Part shown: in pieces, positions 34,701 through 46,000 of the stretch | Numbering within the stretch: the first letter of the stretch is position 1 | How the letters are laid out: the number at the start of each line of letters is the position of its first letter | Position numbers and translations under genes: made by a program | The notes under the pieces: model-generated | Told to the model about the DNA's origin: nothing | Databases searched by the model: none | The model's input: only the letters and a program-made list of their open reading frames with translations | Source of the DNA: Chinchilla lanigera | Taxonomy: Eukaryota; Chordata; Mammalia; Rodentia; Chinchillidae | Assembly: GCF_000276665.1 (NCBI RefSeq) | Contig: NW_004955425.1 | Coordinates: 23,109,216 to 23,173,215 of the forward strand | Direction of reading: 5' to 3' | Length of the DNA: 64,000 nucleotides

Positions 34701-34909
34701 TGAGGCATCTCAGCTTCATCATGAGGACCTGATGCCCACTACTGTCCACCCCACAGCATGCGCTCACCGGGAGCAGAGTGGGCTGCAGGGAGCCTGGCCC
34801 TCTGTCTCACCTTGCCTGTCCCCTGCTGTCCCATGCACCGCTTCCCCCGCATCACACCGGGAAAGCAGTTTTCTCCACTATACCCAACACTTCAACACTT
34901 CTACAACCA

Positions 34910-35665
34910 AGTGAGTGTGGGGTCACCCTAAGCCAGCCAGTTCTCCAGCTCTCTGCACACCAACTGGGTGACTAGCAACTCGGTTCTGACACTAACTACC
35001 TAGAGTCAGCGCAGACCCCACAGTAAAGGGATCACACTCACAAGATTGCCCCCGTTTCTGACACAGGTCACAGTTGTAGACACCCAGGTTACCCATACTT
35101 CTGTTATACTTGGCTACAAATTCCCCTGCCCTGCTCCTCTGGTTTGATAATGTGCTGTAATGGCTCACAGAACTCAGGGAAATATATTCACTGCTTCCTT
35201 ATAAAGGATTTAATAAAGGATGCAAATGAACAGCTAACTGAAGAAAGGCACAGGGACAGGTCTGGAAGAGTCCAAGCACAGGGCCCTATCCCTGTACACT
35301 GGGGATGTGCTCCCCTCCTGGTACTCACCTACCTGGAAGCACTCTCCAAATGCTATTTTAAGGAATTTTTAAGGCAGGCTTTTTATCATGTGAGCGTGAT
35401 TGACCATTATCCTAATCTCTGAGCCCAGAGGATGGGTGCAGAGTGGAGCTCTAAGTACCAATCTTCTAGTCACGGCTTGGTCTTTCTGGTGACCAATTTC
35501 CCTCCTGACACTTCCCAGGAATCCACCAAGAGGCCCTTTATTAGATCAAAAGACACTACCCAGGAAACTGCAAGGAGTGTAGGAGCTCTGAGCCTAGAAC
35601 TGCAGTCGCAGGCCAAATATCACAGCAAAAGATCCAATCATTGCTATCATTTAAGATAATGCAAA
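34910..35665. mobile_element. Old LTR-class repeat (ERVL/MaLR-type)
   Basis: 'taatggctcacagaactcag', 'gatgcaaatgaacagctaac' and 'cacggcttggtctttctggt' are landmarks of a widespread ancient mammalian LTR-class repeat. The exact subfamily and ends are not established. The 92- and 75-residue frames inside are shadows. Confidence 0.6.
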
Positions 35666-35903
35666 GTCTTAGTAGCTTGTACGAGGACCCAGGGCCAAGA
35701 CTAAATAGTCTTTATTGTGTCACGCCGTCCCTTTAGGACTGAGAGTCTCACCTGACTTTCAAAACCATCACTTTTCATAAACGTAGAAAGAAAAAAGGAT
35801 ATAATGATGTAAATAGGAATGACCCCTCAGAAACAACGACTCACCTGAAATTTTGGAGCGAGACCACGGATGATGCCAACCCTGCCCCGTCTCTGCTTTG
35901 CAG

Positions 35904-36024
35904 GGCACCAGAAAGGGAGGGAAGCATCGTCTCTACAATAGCTGCCTGCTCTGTTCCCACACCAACCCAGGACACATTGGCCTTTGTACTTGTAGCTGTT
36001 TTTACTGTGGAGTGTTTTCCAACG
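35904..36024 (+). other. Candidate exon of unknown transcript
   Basis: A 121-base segment has an acceptor-like pyrimidine-rich end 'ccgtctctgctttgcag' on its left and a near-consensus donor 'acg|gtgagt' on its right. One frame is open throughout and beyond; it encodes a Cys-rich stretch with 'SCLLCSH' and 'CTCSCFYC'. I do not recognise the peptide. It could be an exon of a long non-coding RNA, a coding exon, or a chance pairing of splice-like sites. Confidence 0.3.
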
Positions 36025-37769
36025 GTGAGTACCGGTTATCCTCACTTTTAAACTTGAGAAAAAAAAGCACAAAATCTACCTACTCTTTTTTTTCATGTAG
36101 CCACACAATTCACATTTTCTCAAGAGTTTGTATGGGAGTGGACCATTAATCAGATCTCTCTTAAATGACAGAAAATCCATTTTCTCCTGGTACATAAACT
36201 CAGATTTTGTCAAACTTGCATTTCCCTTAAGGTAGACAAAGTAGCAGCAAAAAAAGAACCTTCAAGAGCAAAACAGGGCTACAGCTTCACAGACTGTCTC
36301 CACCATGCAGATGAGAGGTGACTCATCAGGAACTACCAGAGCTTCTCCCAAGGCCCCTCAATGGCTGGGGTCCTTGCAAACCCTGATCGGGGCCGTTCAA
36401 ATGTTTAAGTTTTGATTCTCTACTCACTTTCTTAAAGAGACTTCCAAACTGTGTAACTTTACGGACCCACCAGCCTTGAATCTGCCTCTGAACATGAACG
36501 TTATCAAATCACATACAGCTTGAATCCATTCCATAACTGGCAAAGTCCTGGCGCTGGGTCAAGCTCTGGAAGAAACCCTCAGCTGCCCTCAACCTGGGTT
36601 TGAAGAGGGTGGATTGACTTGGGCTTTAGAAATCAAAATTAAGTGATCTCAACTTTTAAAAAGTCCCATTGCATTAACTTCCTCCTCTCTTTCACTCTCA
36701 CCTGCCTTTGTGAGCATTCAGGACAGAAAACACGGACCATGGAAAAAGAGGATTTTGAAAATCAATATTTTTTCCCTGTGGATTTTTTGAAAAATGTCAA
36801 AATAGCATTTTATGAAGATTGCAATCTAGGTCTGTCTGTGAAGTGGTGGGTGCTGGGCACGGCAGCCGTTCAGTTTGCCTTAGAATCAGAATGCTGTGTG
36901 CTGGGTTGTCTCAGTCTCTGCTCCATTCAGCTCCAAACTCCCTGCCAAAAAGCCCAAGAAGGGCCATAAGCAGATCAGACATCAGCTTAGAATAGTGCCG
37001 GCAATGATCTGGACATCTGGCCACTTAGAACTGGATAAAGGCCACCAACTCACTTGACAAAAGCCACTGAACATCTGTCAGTATGGAAATAAGCACTCCT
37101 AGCTGACCCTGAATAGATTTCAGTAACCAACCTCACAGTGCAGGGGCCTCTCTTCTCCTCCTATTATCAAGATAAGTTGGTATCATCCAGAAATACCGAG
37201 TAACACTGCTGTCTGAAGCGTACCTGTCGAGCACAAATGTGAATGTATGAATCCACTGTGCCTTTCGTCACTACTTCTCTGCCTTGTTATGGGAATGTAA
37301 AGTGTGATATTAAAACTTCCAAACTGTCCCCGAGGCTCCGTATGACATGTCTTGGAAAGATTCTATAAGGAGATTTGAGAAGTGGTTCCAGGGAAGGGAG
37401 GAAGGGAAATGAAGGAGAGAGACAAACCTGGGGTTCAGAGGGGCTACTGTCTAACTGGTGATATGGCGGTACTTCAACACTTAGCAAGCAGGAGGGCAGT
37501 GGCCTAGGAAGTCTGCTGAACCAGACTCGGACACAAATATAAAATTCCACTGATGATGGCCCCGTCCCAAATTACACTACAAGTAAGTGGGAGAAGATTT
37601 GAGCTCAAATCATCTGATTTAAAGAGGCAAGCAGTCTAAGAAGCCGTGTTATTAGTTAGGGTGAAAGTAATATTTATCAAGCTCTTCCTGGGTGTGCCCC
37701 ATAAAGTGTGCTGTGCTTAGCATCAGGCAAGATGTGGCCTTGTTATGGGGCCTGCCCTGCTCAGGGGTC
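36025..37769. other. Unclassified sequence
   Basis: No gene or repeat is recognised with confidence. A 108-residue plus-strand frame at 36643-36969 has no domain that I recognise. Confidence 0.35.
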
Positions 37770-37835
37770 CCCAACCACACACGTGTGAACATACATATGT
37801 ACACACACATGTGCACACGCATATATACACACATC
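37770..37835. repeat. CA/TA-rich alternating purine-pyrimidine tract
   Basis: Interrupted (CA)n with (TA) and (TG) variants: 'acacacacatgtgcacacgc', then 'atatatacacacatc'. The near-perfect purine-pyrimidine alternation could adopt Z-DNA. It is a decayed dinucleotide repeat. Confidence 0.85.
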
Positions 37836-38820
37836 TACTAAGGAACAGCTGGGACCTGCTTAGTGCTGATAGAGGGTACCCATCCCCCTCAGCATCAACT
37901 GATAGGACTTATACCTTAAGCACTTTCCCATGTGGCTTGCCCCGTGTTCTCAAACACAAAAGGTGACTTTAGCCAAATGCTGAGAAAATGCATGGATTGT
38001 GCCCCTACCAGCTTCAGGGGTGGACCCTGCTTTGAGGACAGGGGAATCTGAGTGGCTGAAGTGCTTTGATGAGAGAAAAGACAAAGTGATTAACTTGCCG
38101 GATCCTTCCTGTGGGCAGCAATGCCATAGACTCTTACATTATGAAGTCTCATTTCCCAGCGCTGGACTCTGACTTCTCCTCTTGTTCCTTCAATCCCAGC
38201 CCCTGGTTCACAGGTCAGCACAGTATCTGCAGTGGCTGCATGTGGCAGCGTAGGAAGGTTTCACACTATTAAATAATTTATACGACTCAATTTTATATAT
38301 AAACGTGCATTTATTTACATACACATACACGCAGATATTTGTCTGGATATACAGGTGAAGTGTGAAACTAGCTCTTTACATTGACAGTCAAGTGGAGGTA
38401 GAATGCTATAATTACAAATAGCTTTGTATTTATAAAACATTTAGTAAGATTTTAATTAAATATGAGTATATTTCAGAAGATTTAAATTTTAATACTTGTT
38501 AATTATAATTGTAGGCAGAAATAATTATTGTGAGACATGATTTTGAGTATTTTAGAAAATTTTAAAAATATGTGAATGATATTTTTATACTTAATTTGTT
38601 ATGAAATATATTTTTTAGTCATTTAGATCATTACTGCTAAAAGAACACAAATTATGCTAAAGTATAGATTATAACATCATCTTTAGTAATATAGTTGAAA
38701 TAAAAGCAAAGAAGCCAAACTTCATGGATGTTGTTACTCATGCAAATGTCACCAGCCCTCAGCAGTCTTTTATGTTTATATTATGACCTGAGGTCATAAA
38801 AACCAAGGTTTTCTTTGCTT
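37836..38820. other. Unclassified, strongly AT-rich after 38.27 kb
   Basis: No gene is visible. From 38270 to 38700 the sequence is dominated by A/T with several 'ttaatta'-like words and no recognised repeat family. Confidence 0.35.
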
Positions 38821-38824
38821 TGGG

Positions 38825-38868
38825 GCCAGGCTGGAATTTGTGATCCTCCTGCCTCAGCCTCCCAGACA
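38825..38868 (-). repeat. B1 fragment
   Basis: A 44-bp piece of antisense B1 ('gatcctcctgcctcagcctc') is embedded in unique sequence. It lies inside a 99-residue minus-strand frame, which argues that the frame is not a real gene. Confidence 0.75.
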
Positions 38869-41404
38869 GTAAAGCCAAGGTTTTGTGTTTGTTTTTTGTT
38901 TCCTTGGCATATTTTTCCATTTTGTCATGCTGGGATAGTTGCTGAGGTAGAAACGATTGTATTTTATTTACCAGCTCATCAGCATCCTTTATAACTTTCA
39001 GATAAGAAAACACATGGTATGTGGACCTCCAGTTGTGTCCTTCTCTCAGGCCTCTCAAAAGACAACTATGACCAGTTGTCAGGTTTTACGAACTGCAGCA
39101 AGATGAAAAAAATCCCTGTGGAGTGGTGACATTTTGAGAGGTCTGTCAAGAGCCAGCCTTTGCCCCCCGCCTGCCCATATTTCCTCAGTGTGTGGCATGG
39201 GTGACCCTGTAACCTCTTCTGCCTGCTGCCACCTCCTGCTCCACCAGGTGCCACCAGCTGTGGAGCAGCACCCTCACCGGGGGCAGTGGTCAGAGGGCTT
39301 CCTGTAAGGACGGGGTGAAGTTTAGCACTATTTCTCAAAAACGGTTTATAACTTGGAGAATGTATTTGACAAACATAACCAAGCTGTTTCTAAGGTCTAA
39401 TTTTTTTGTGTAGTATCACATGTGTTTCTGAGATCATAGTAAAGTCACCTGGAATCATAATATTCTTTGTGGCAAACGTCATATTATGTTTTTAGGGTAT
39501 TATGTCAATTTAGTATTTCACGTATTATTAATAGTGCCTCATTACATAAAATTATTACTAAACTGGCAATTAAGTGGATGTGAAGGATCCATATGCTAAA
39601 CTGCTCATAACATTTCAATTATGAATTTCACATCAGATGTCTTCTAGTGTACATTAACCACATTAGCCAGGAACCTCTTTGCCAGAACCACCCGAATGAA
39701 CCCTGCTTTGGAGCATGTGAGACTGGCATGAAGTCATTTTGTACATTTTCCTGAATTTAAGGAAATTAGACATGGAGCCAGCCAACGAAGCAGCTAGACC
39801 CTCTCTCTGGACAGTAACACAGCATGTGTTAATGCTGTAATCAGCTTCTCTTGAACATAGAAATCCTTGGGTGTGGCATTTCTGCTTCTTGGTTGACTAC
39901 AGAGTTGTTTTCTTATTCTTTGACTTACATTTCCCCTCCAAATAAGCAGGCAAACAAGCAAGAGTGACTCCATTCTCCTAGTTGTCTGTTCTATGCTCCC
40001 TTTGTCCCTGGCTGATTCTGTCTCTTGATTGCTTATAAATGCGGATGACAGAGTGCTTCAGTCTGGAGACTGTCCGTGAACCCGAAACTCAGTGACACCA
40101 CTGAGAAAGGCTTGGTGCCCATCGCTCCAACGTGGGTCCAGCTGCTCCCTTCATCCTCCTGCTGGACTGGGCCACAGAGCCCGTGGTCAGGGCCTGACAT
40201 CAGGGCGCTTGCGAGAATGAGGGGCGGTTCTAGTTTCGGGGCAGTGGGCAGGGATTTGCCCTTCAGTTTCCTGAGCACATCTTTTTGATTGCAGATTCAC
40301 AAGGCAAGGGCATCTCAGGTCTCCATCCTCACGTCACACCACACATAGACGTAGTGGGTAAGATGGGCTGGCACTTGGCCACTTCCTCATCTCAGTGTAG
40401 GGCCTTGTGTTGGTGGTTCTGAGATCCAAGGTTGGGACCTCTGAGCCAGCTCTTTTAAAGATGCACAGAGTCTACACTAAGTAGACATTTTACCGTAATA
40501 TCAATGTGTTAATTTATACGTACAGATTCACTTGCCTTAAAAGCTATTTAGTCTGTCCTAGCCAAAGCACACTCTTCTCAGTTTCTGGGAACTAGGGGAG
40601 AGTTAATCAATAGCCAGAGGCTGTATTTCATTCAATAGATGTTTATGTAGCCTCAAGATAAAAACTATGTTTCTGACCTCAAAGGATTCATGGTCTAGCA
40701 AGACGAGCGCTGGGTCTCTCTATTGTATACTCAAGAGACACCAAGGATAGAGGCGGTGTGACCAGTTCTGCTCACAAAGCGAGGAGCTGAAAACTGACCC
40801 ACCAGGGAAAGGGCTGGTCAGGAGTCTGTGAGTTAAAGCTGTGAAGAACGGGCCTCTATCTGGTCAGGAGAAAGGATGCACCGAGGGGCACATGGATCGG
40901 GTGGAGTGGTGGAGACAGGACAGGGGTGGAGCAGCAGAGGGTGCGGTGGCAGCGTGGGGCCCTTCACCCGTGCAACCAACTCCTGGGCATTCAAAGGCAA
41001 TTTCATCTCAATTTAAGTAATCATAATTGTATAGATATTTAAAGGAAAAACCTTGATTTTTTCATGAAAGAAGTGATGCTTTCTAATCTGTAAAAAGATT
41101 TATGAGACAAAAGCGACCATTTTAAAGTCAAAAGCAACACCTGCTTATCTTCTGGATGCTGTGGGCGAAAAGAACACAGACAGTCTCCTGGCATCTGCCG
41201 AACGCAGTGCTGCCCATATTCAATCTACACACAGCGTTTCCTTAGGCAGAAAAGAGCCTTCCTGTACTGGGAGGATTTGCAGGAAGCCCTTAGCAGTCAG
41301 CCTGGGCCAGCCCTGTGGGCTGGGGCTGATGCGGGCTGCACCATTCCCTCGATCCCACGTTCCCCTCAGGAAAAAGGCTGAGCTTCCATTTCCATAGTCA
41401 CATT
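38869..41404. other. Unclassified sequence
   Basis: About 2.5 kb contains no confidently recognised repeat or gene. GC-rich patches occur at 39.1-39.3 kb and 40.1-40.3 kb. Minus-strand frames of 81-90 residues lie there but have no known domain. Confidence 0.35.
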
Positions 41405-42586
41405 CTTTGGTGCCCATTTGAAGTAGTTTTATTTAAGACATTGCATTTTCTACATATAATACAGAGCTTATAAAGCATAATGCTATCTTTTCCCTCCACA
41501 CATGTTCTGTATCCAAGTATTGAGCAGGCCCAGTATTTGAGTATAGCAGGTGATCTTTAAAGCTACCACAGAACTTGCCACAGATGTGGGTCCTTCAGTG
41601 TTTTACTGTGTGGAACAATGCTATGCCTGTTGCCTAATCAACCACTTCAGGGGTGGAGCCTGAGGAAAAACCACCTGAGGGAGGAGCCCGCCCACTAGGG
41701 CGATCCCCAAGTGCTCTTCCAAGTGTGCCAGCTACACTGGTGCAGCTAGGGAACAGTGGGGTTGCAGTCTTTCTCCCACTCTGCTGTTGAGGTTAGATTC
41801 CTCCTTCTCTGTGGTCTGACTCTTATCCAGCCAGTTGATGATTTCATTACACTTGTCAGAAACCTTCTGTTTACCTTCATCACTGATCTTGCCCTGAATT
41901 TTCTCATCTTCAACACTTGCTTTCAAGCTGAAAGCACAAGGCCCCAGCGAATTCTTGGAGGACACCTCTTCCCTCTGCTTCCCATCTTTGGTGCTGAGCT
42001 TCTTCGCCTCCTAGACCATACTCTCTACCTCCTCTTTGCTCATATGTCCTTTGTCATTAGAGGTGGTAATCTTGTTCTTGCTTTCTATACTCTTATCGAC
42101 AGCAGTGATGTTAAGGATGCCATTGGCATCACTATCAAAAGTGACTTAGATCCGAGGGACACCCCAGGGTGCAGGAGGTGTGCCTGTGAGTTCAGACCTG
42201 CCGGGCATGTTGTTATCCCTGGTCTCGTGACACACTCCCCTTCCTATCCCTGAGTGAGCACACCGGGATGGTAGCCAGAGTAGGGAGTGTAGGTCCGCGT
42301 CTGCTTGGTAGGAGTGGTGGTATTGTGCTTGATGAGGACAGTCTCGACTCTACTAGTAATTTCAATACCAGGGAAAAGAGGAGTGATGTCCAAGAGCAGC
42401 AAATCTCGAACATTTCAGATTTGTCCCCAGACAAAATAAAAGCAACAGGACATCAATAAAAGCAACATAACTTGCAATGGCTCAGTTCCCCTGGTCATTA
42501 CACTTGCCTCACTTTTCCATGCTGGAAACACCTACAGAAGAGTAGGTGGTGCCAACATCAGTGCCTACTGCAGACGCCTTTGCCAT
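41405..42586 (-). pseudogene. HSPA8P: Processed pseudogene of HSPA8 (Hsc70)
   Basis: A retrocopy of the cytosolic chaperone Hsc70. The minus strand starts at 42586 with a decayed N-terminus of the nucleotide-binding domain ('GTDVGTTYSSVGV'), followed quickly by stops. It then jumps to the substrate-binding domain ('DKSENVQDLLLLDVTPL' register, then '[14 protein letters not shown]', '[17 protein letters not shown]' and '[14 protein letters not shown]'). The tail ends in a near-EEVD 'PEVVD' and a stop at 41634-41636. The remaining part matches the HSPA8 3' untranslated region, ending 'gtcttaaataaaactact'. Roughly 340 codons between the two blocks are missing. There are no introns and many substitutions and stops. 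No poly-A tail is obvious at the 3' end. HSPA8 is preferred over HSPA1/HSPA2 because of the 3' untranslated match. The C-terminal part remains open for 77 codons at 41732-41965, but this is residual. Confidence 0.95.
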
Positions 42587-43064
42587 AGTGGCTGTGCACA
42601 GCCGTGCCTCTGCAGGTGAAGAAAGCACACAAAAAGCTCCCAAGCCACCAGTGCATTCAATGAGACCCTCATATTTGCATCTACTTATGTACAGTGATGT
42701 ACTGGTGCTGGACTAACCAAAAATCATATCCCTATAAAATGCACTCCCAGATAGAAACTTTAAATACATGAGATATGCACTACATAGAAACAGGTACTCT
42801 ATTATTTCTTTCCCACTCTCTAATAGATTGTCTTAGGTACTCAGTGGAGTGTACCCCTCACTTTTGGAGCCCCTCAGAAAGAGACTATCTGTCCTCCTCC
42901 TTCACGTGGAAAACCTACGCTGCATTGCCACGATCATGAAAGGGACACTGTTTACTCCTTCTCAAAGATACTTAGCACACAAAAATATGCGTAGCTGGAA
43001 ATGTTTGAGAATTTAATTTAAAAAGTGCTTATGCTGTGTGAAGTGGAAATTCGACTTTTGATTT
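42587..43064. other. Unclassified sequence
   Basis: No gene or repeat is recognised upstream of the pseudogene; the 5' untranslated part of HSPA8 is not evident. Confidence 0.35.
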
Positions 43065-43945
43065 TTTCTACTAGCCTTCCTCCTCCACACCATCCCTAGT
43101 CCCTGTGAATCACTGGTCTGTTCTTAATCGCTACAATAGTTTTGTCACTTTGAGGATGCCATATGACAGGAATCAGATAATATTTATGTGGTAAATTTAC
43201 ATATAAAGGCTGTTTTTGAGATTTATACAGCAAAAGCTGTTTTTTCATTTAAGATAATGCCCTTGGGATTCATCCAAGTTGTAACACGTATCAATAGTTG
43301 GCTCCTCTTATTGCTGAGTAGTGTTCCAAGGTGCCCCCATCAGTTTAATCATCCAGCTGTTATAGAACATTTTGGGTTTTACTAGTTTTGAGCAATTATA
43401 AACATAATAGCTGCTTTCTTGTTGCTGCAACAAAATTCCTGATACCTGCAACTCAAAAGAGGAGAGGTACTTGGCACACAATTTCCAGTGGGTTCAGGGT
43501 ACATTCAGGTACTTCAATGCAGCACGGTGGAAGGGCCTGGTGGAGGACAGCTGCTCATCCCATGCAGCCAGGAAGCAGAGAGATACGCGAGGAGCTGGGG
43601 ACGGGAGTCCATCCTTCCCAGTCATACCCACAATGCCCTGCCTGTTCTGGCCAGGCGCCAACTCCTGATAGTACACTCACCAGGGACTCATCCATGAATG
43701 AACAAAGCATAGCAGCACCCTCAGGCTGCCATCACCTTCCAAAGCCCCACCTCTGAACACATGGAGTTTTGGAGACATTTTAGACCTAAGCCAAGATAAT
43801 AAATAAAGCTGCTATGAACCACTGTATGCAGGTTTCTGTGTGGAAATTATTTTTGTTTCTTTGAGGTAAGTGCTCAGTGTGTAACATGTTGGGAAATCCT
43901 TTAAGAAACTACCAAATGTGGATCCCACCAGCAATGTTCAGGGTT
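43065..43945 (-). repeat. LINE-1 3' region, split by an insertion
   Basis: Antisense L1 landmarks 'gcccttgggattcatccaag', 'tattgctgagtagtgttcc' and 'tgagcaattataaacataat' lead to a break at 43405. They resume at 43797 with 'taaagctgctatgaacca', 'tgtaacatgttgggaaatcc' and 'gatcccaccagcaatgt'. The two halves join in register once the insertion is removed. Confidence 0.8.
43405..43796. mobile_element. LTR-class insertion within L1
   Basis: It opens 'gctgcaacaaaattcctgat' and closes 'tggagacattttagacctaa', landmarks of an ancient mammalian LTR-class repeat. It separates two L1 halves that are otherwise continuous. The adjoining bases 'ataatagctgct' and 'aataaagctgct' suggest the target duplication. 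The exact family is not determined. Overlapping 60-122-residue frames are shadows. Confidence 0.65.
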
Positions 43946-44983
43946 ACCCAGAGGACACTCAGTTTAAACCAGGTTACCCAGCTAGGGGACCTGGCTGATG
44001 TGTAGGAGTATTCTGATTCTCTCCTCGCTGCCTCTTATCAACTCTGATTCTTACAAATAATAGTAGAGTGCTTTTTTCCTTGAGAAAAAGCAAAGGCAAT
44101 AATTCTACCAACTTTATTTAAACTTAACCCTGATCAAAGTACTTAACGCCTCACTTGTCCCATTCTCAACGTCAGATTCCCTAAATCCAGTCTTTCCGTA
44201 TATTGGTCATGAGCATGTTAATAGTATTTTCTGTTTCTTCTAGACAACATAATGCTTAGCATCTTCAAAAATAATTACCATAAGATAACTTATTTTTCTT
44301 TTGATCAAATTTATTTAAATAACTGAAACTCTGGAAATCAAACTTGACATCTTCATTTAATGAGACTTCAAGCAACAAGGACTCACTGTGGTCAAAATGA
44401 GGGCCCACAGAACCTCATTGTCCTACATTTGATGGAGGGTGGAAAGGCTTTCCCTTTTCCCAAGAAGTGCAATGCATGCAGATTTCTTCTCAGCACCTGT
44501 CCAGGGCTTCCTCTCATCACCTGCAGCAGGCTGACTCAGAGCCTTGAATCACACATGACCCAGCTGAGATGAGCATCAGAAAAGGCCCGGACCTCCAGAT
44601 GGAGAAGAACCCTCAGGCCCCAGCCCCGCATCTGTGTCAGGATCTGGCACCCACGTGCAGCAAGGGGCCAGTCAGAACACAGACCTGTTACCGCCATGGA
44701 GCTTCTAACACTCAGGGGGAAAAGACAGGGTAGGGCGAGGAATGGTGGCCACCTTGGCCTCACTTCCTTCTCCCCTTATTGTAGCCAGAGAAGATAACTG
44801 GTCCGGAGCATCAGGAAACTGCCATATTTTGAACTTACACAGGATGGATTAGGCCACAGAGATGAGTAGACCATGATACACCATCTTTGAGCACAGTGGA
44901 CATGTAGTTCATGCTCACCTGGCATGACCGCAGGGTTGAGAAAATGTGGAGGCACAGGGAGATATGGTTCTGCACCTCTTCAT
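43946..44983. other. Unclassified sequence
   Basis: No gene or repeat is recognised. Short frames on both strands at 44360-44763 overlap without domains. Confidence 0.35.
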
Positions 44984-45070
44984 TACAGATCCACCTTCTG
45001 TAAAGGTAAGAGATGATGTGGACCCAACACATGTAAATTCTCTCCCCTCTGCTCCAGACTTTGCTCCAGG
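44984..45070 (+). repeat. Direct repeat A, copy 1
   Basis: 'ttacagatccaccttctgta', then 'aaggtaagagatgatgtgg', a 'gtaaattctct' motif and 'cccctctgctcc' recur with substitutions at 45914-46000. The flanks do not obviously match, so the duplicated unit is short. It contains a donor-like 'aag|gtaaga'. Confidence 0.8.
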
Positions 45071-45913
45071 CAGTCATCTTGAAAATTCAGTTTCCAGAAG
45101 AATCCCAGGGGCAAGGCACATCTCCACATCAGTTAGACAGAAGGAGGGGAATAACAGGGAGGAGCAGGTCCACCAGGGTTTCATGGCCAAAAGCAACAGG
45201 TGGTACATAGCACCTGTGCTCATGTTCTACCGGAGAGAGCCAGTCTTACATCATCTTTCTCCCCTCAGCTATTAAGAAATCTAGGGGACACAGCTCACCA
45301 GTGTGATTAGAAATAAAGGGAGAGGATATCTGGTGGCCAGAAGCCACTAGTGACCTGTCGTGCACCTGGCAAGCTCTATATCGAAGCCCACTCAGCTGCT
45401 GTCCTGGGTGGGGCTTCTGATAAAATGGGAAGGGAGCCTGTGGGCTTAGATACAATGAATCCAGAGCCCAGTTGAAGACAAACTTGTGGAGTGGACTCTG
45501 CTATTACCTTCCCACAAGAGAGCTAAGCCACAGCCCCATTTAGCTTCTCCTGTCTACTGTAGCCTGCACAGCTGCTTTCTGGACAGAATTTCATATCCCT
45601 GGGAATCTAGTTGGCTTTCCTAGGAACAAAGTCATCAGTTGGCAAAAATGAGTCTCAGGGGCCTGGAAAGCATTCATTCATTCTGTGTGACTATTGGGGC
45701 AGGTGGTAGGAAGCCAATTCAGTTATAAAAACAAAGAATAATGAAACAGAGTCATGTCTGTCTTCAAAGGAGCCCGAGCATCTACCTCTGTGAAAGTGCA
45801 GGATGCCCTTGAAGAAGTTCTTGCTGACAGATTGCAGAAGCAGGGCAGGGGAGGGTCCCGAGTGCCACGACGTCCTGGCTAACAGGAGCACTGGCATAGG
45901 TACGCTCCTTTAT
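45071..45913. other. Unclassified sequence between the direct repeats
   Basis: No gene or repeat family is recognised. A 69-residue minus-strand frame at 45246-45455 has no domain. Confidence 0.35.
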
Positions 45914-46000
45914 TACAGACCCACCCCCTGTAAAGGTAGGAGCTGATGCGGAACCAGTATGTGCAAATTCTCTTCCCCTCTGCCCTTGCCCCAAGGACAA
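45914..46000 (+). repeat. Direct repeat A, copy 2
   Basis: 'ttacagacccaccccctgta', then 'aaggtaggagctgatgcgg', a 'gtgcaaattctct' motif and 'tcccctctgcc' match the copy at 44984. The two copies are in the same orientation, about 930 bp apart. Confidence 0.8.

Noticed and set aside
38759..39338. Two adjacent minus-strand frames of 99 and 90 residues that might be a decayed retrocopy
   Set aside because: I could not match them to any protein family. One contains a B1 fragment (38825-38868). A translated search of 38759-39340 would settle it; a hit to a single mRNA across both frames would revive the idea.
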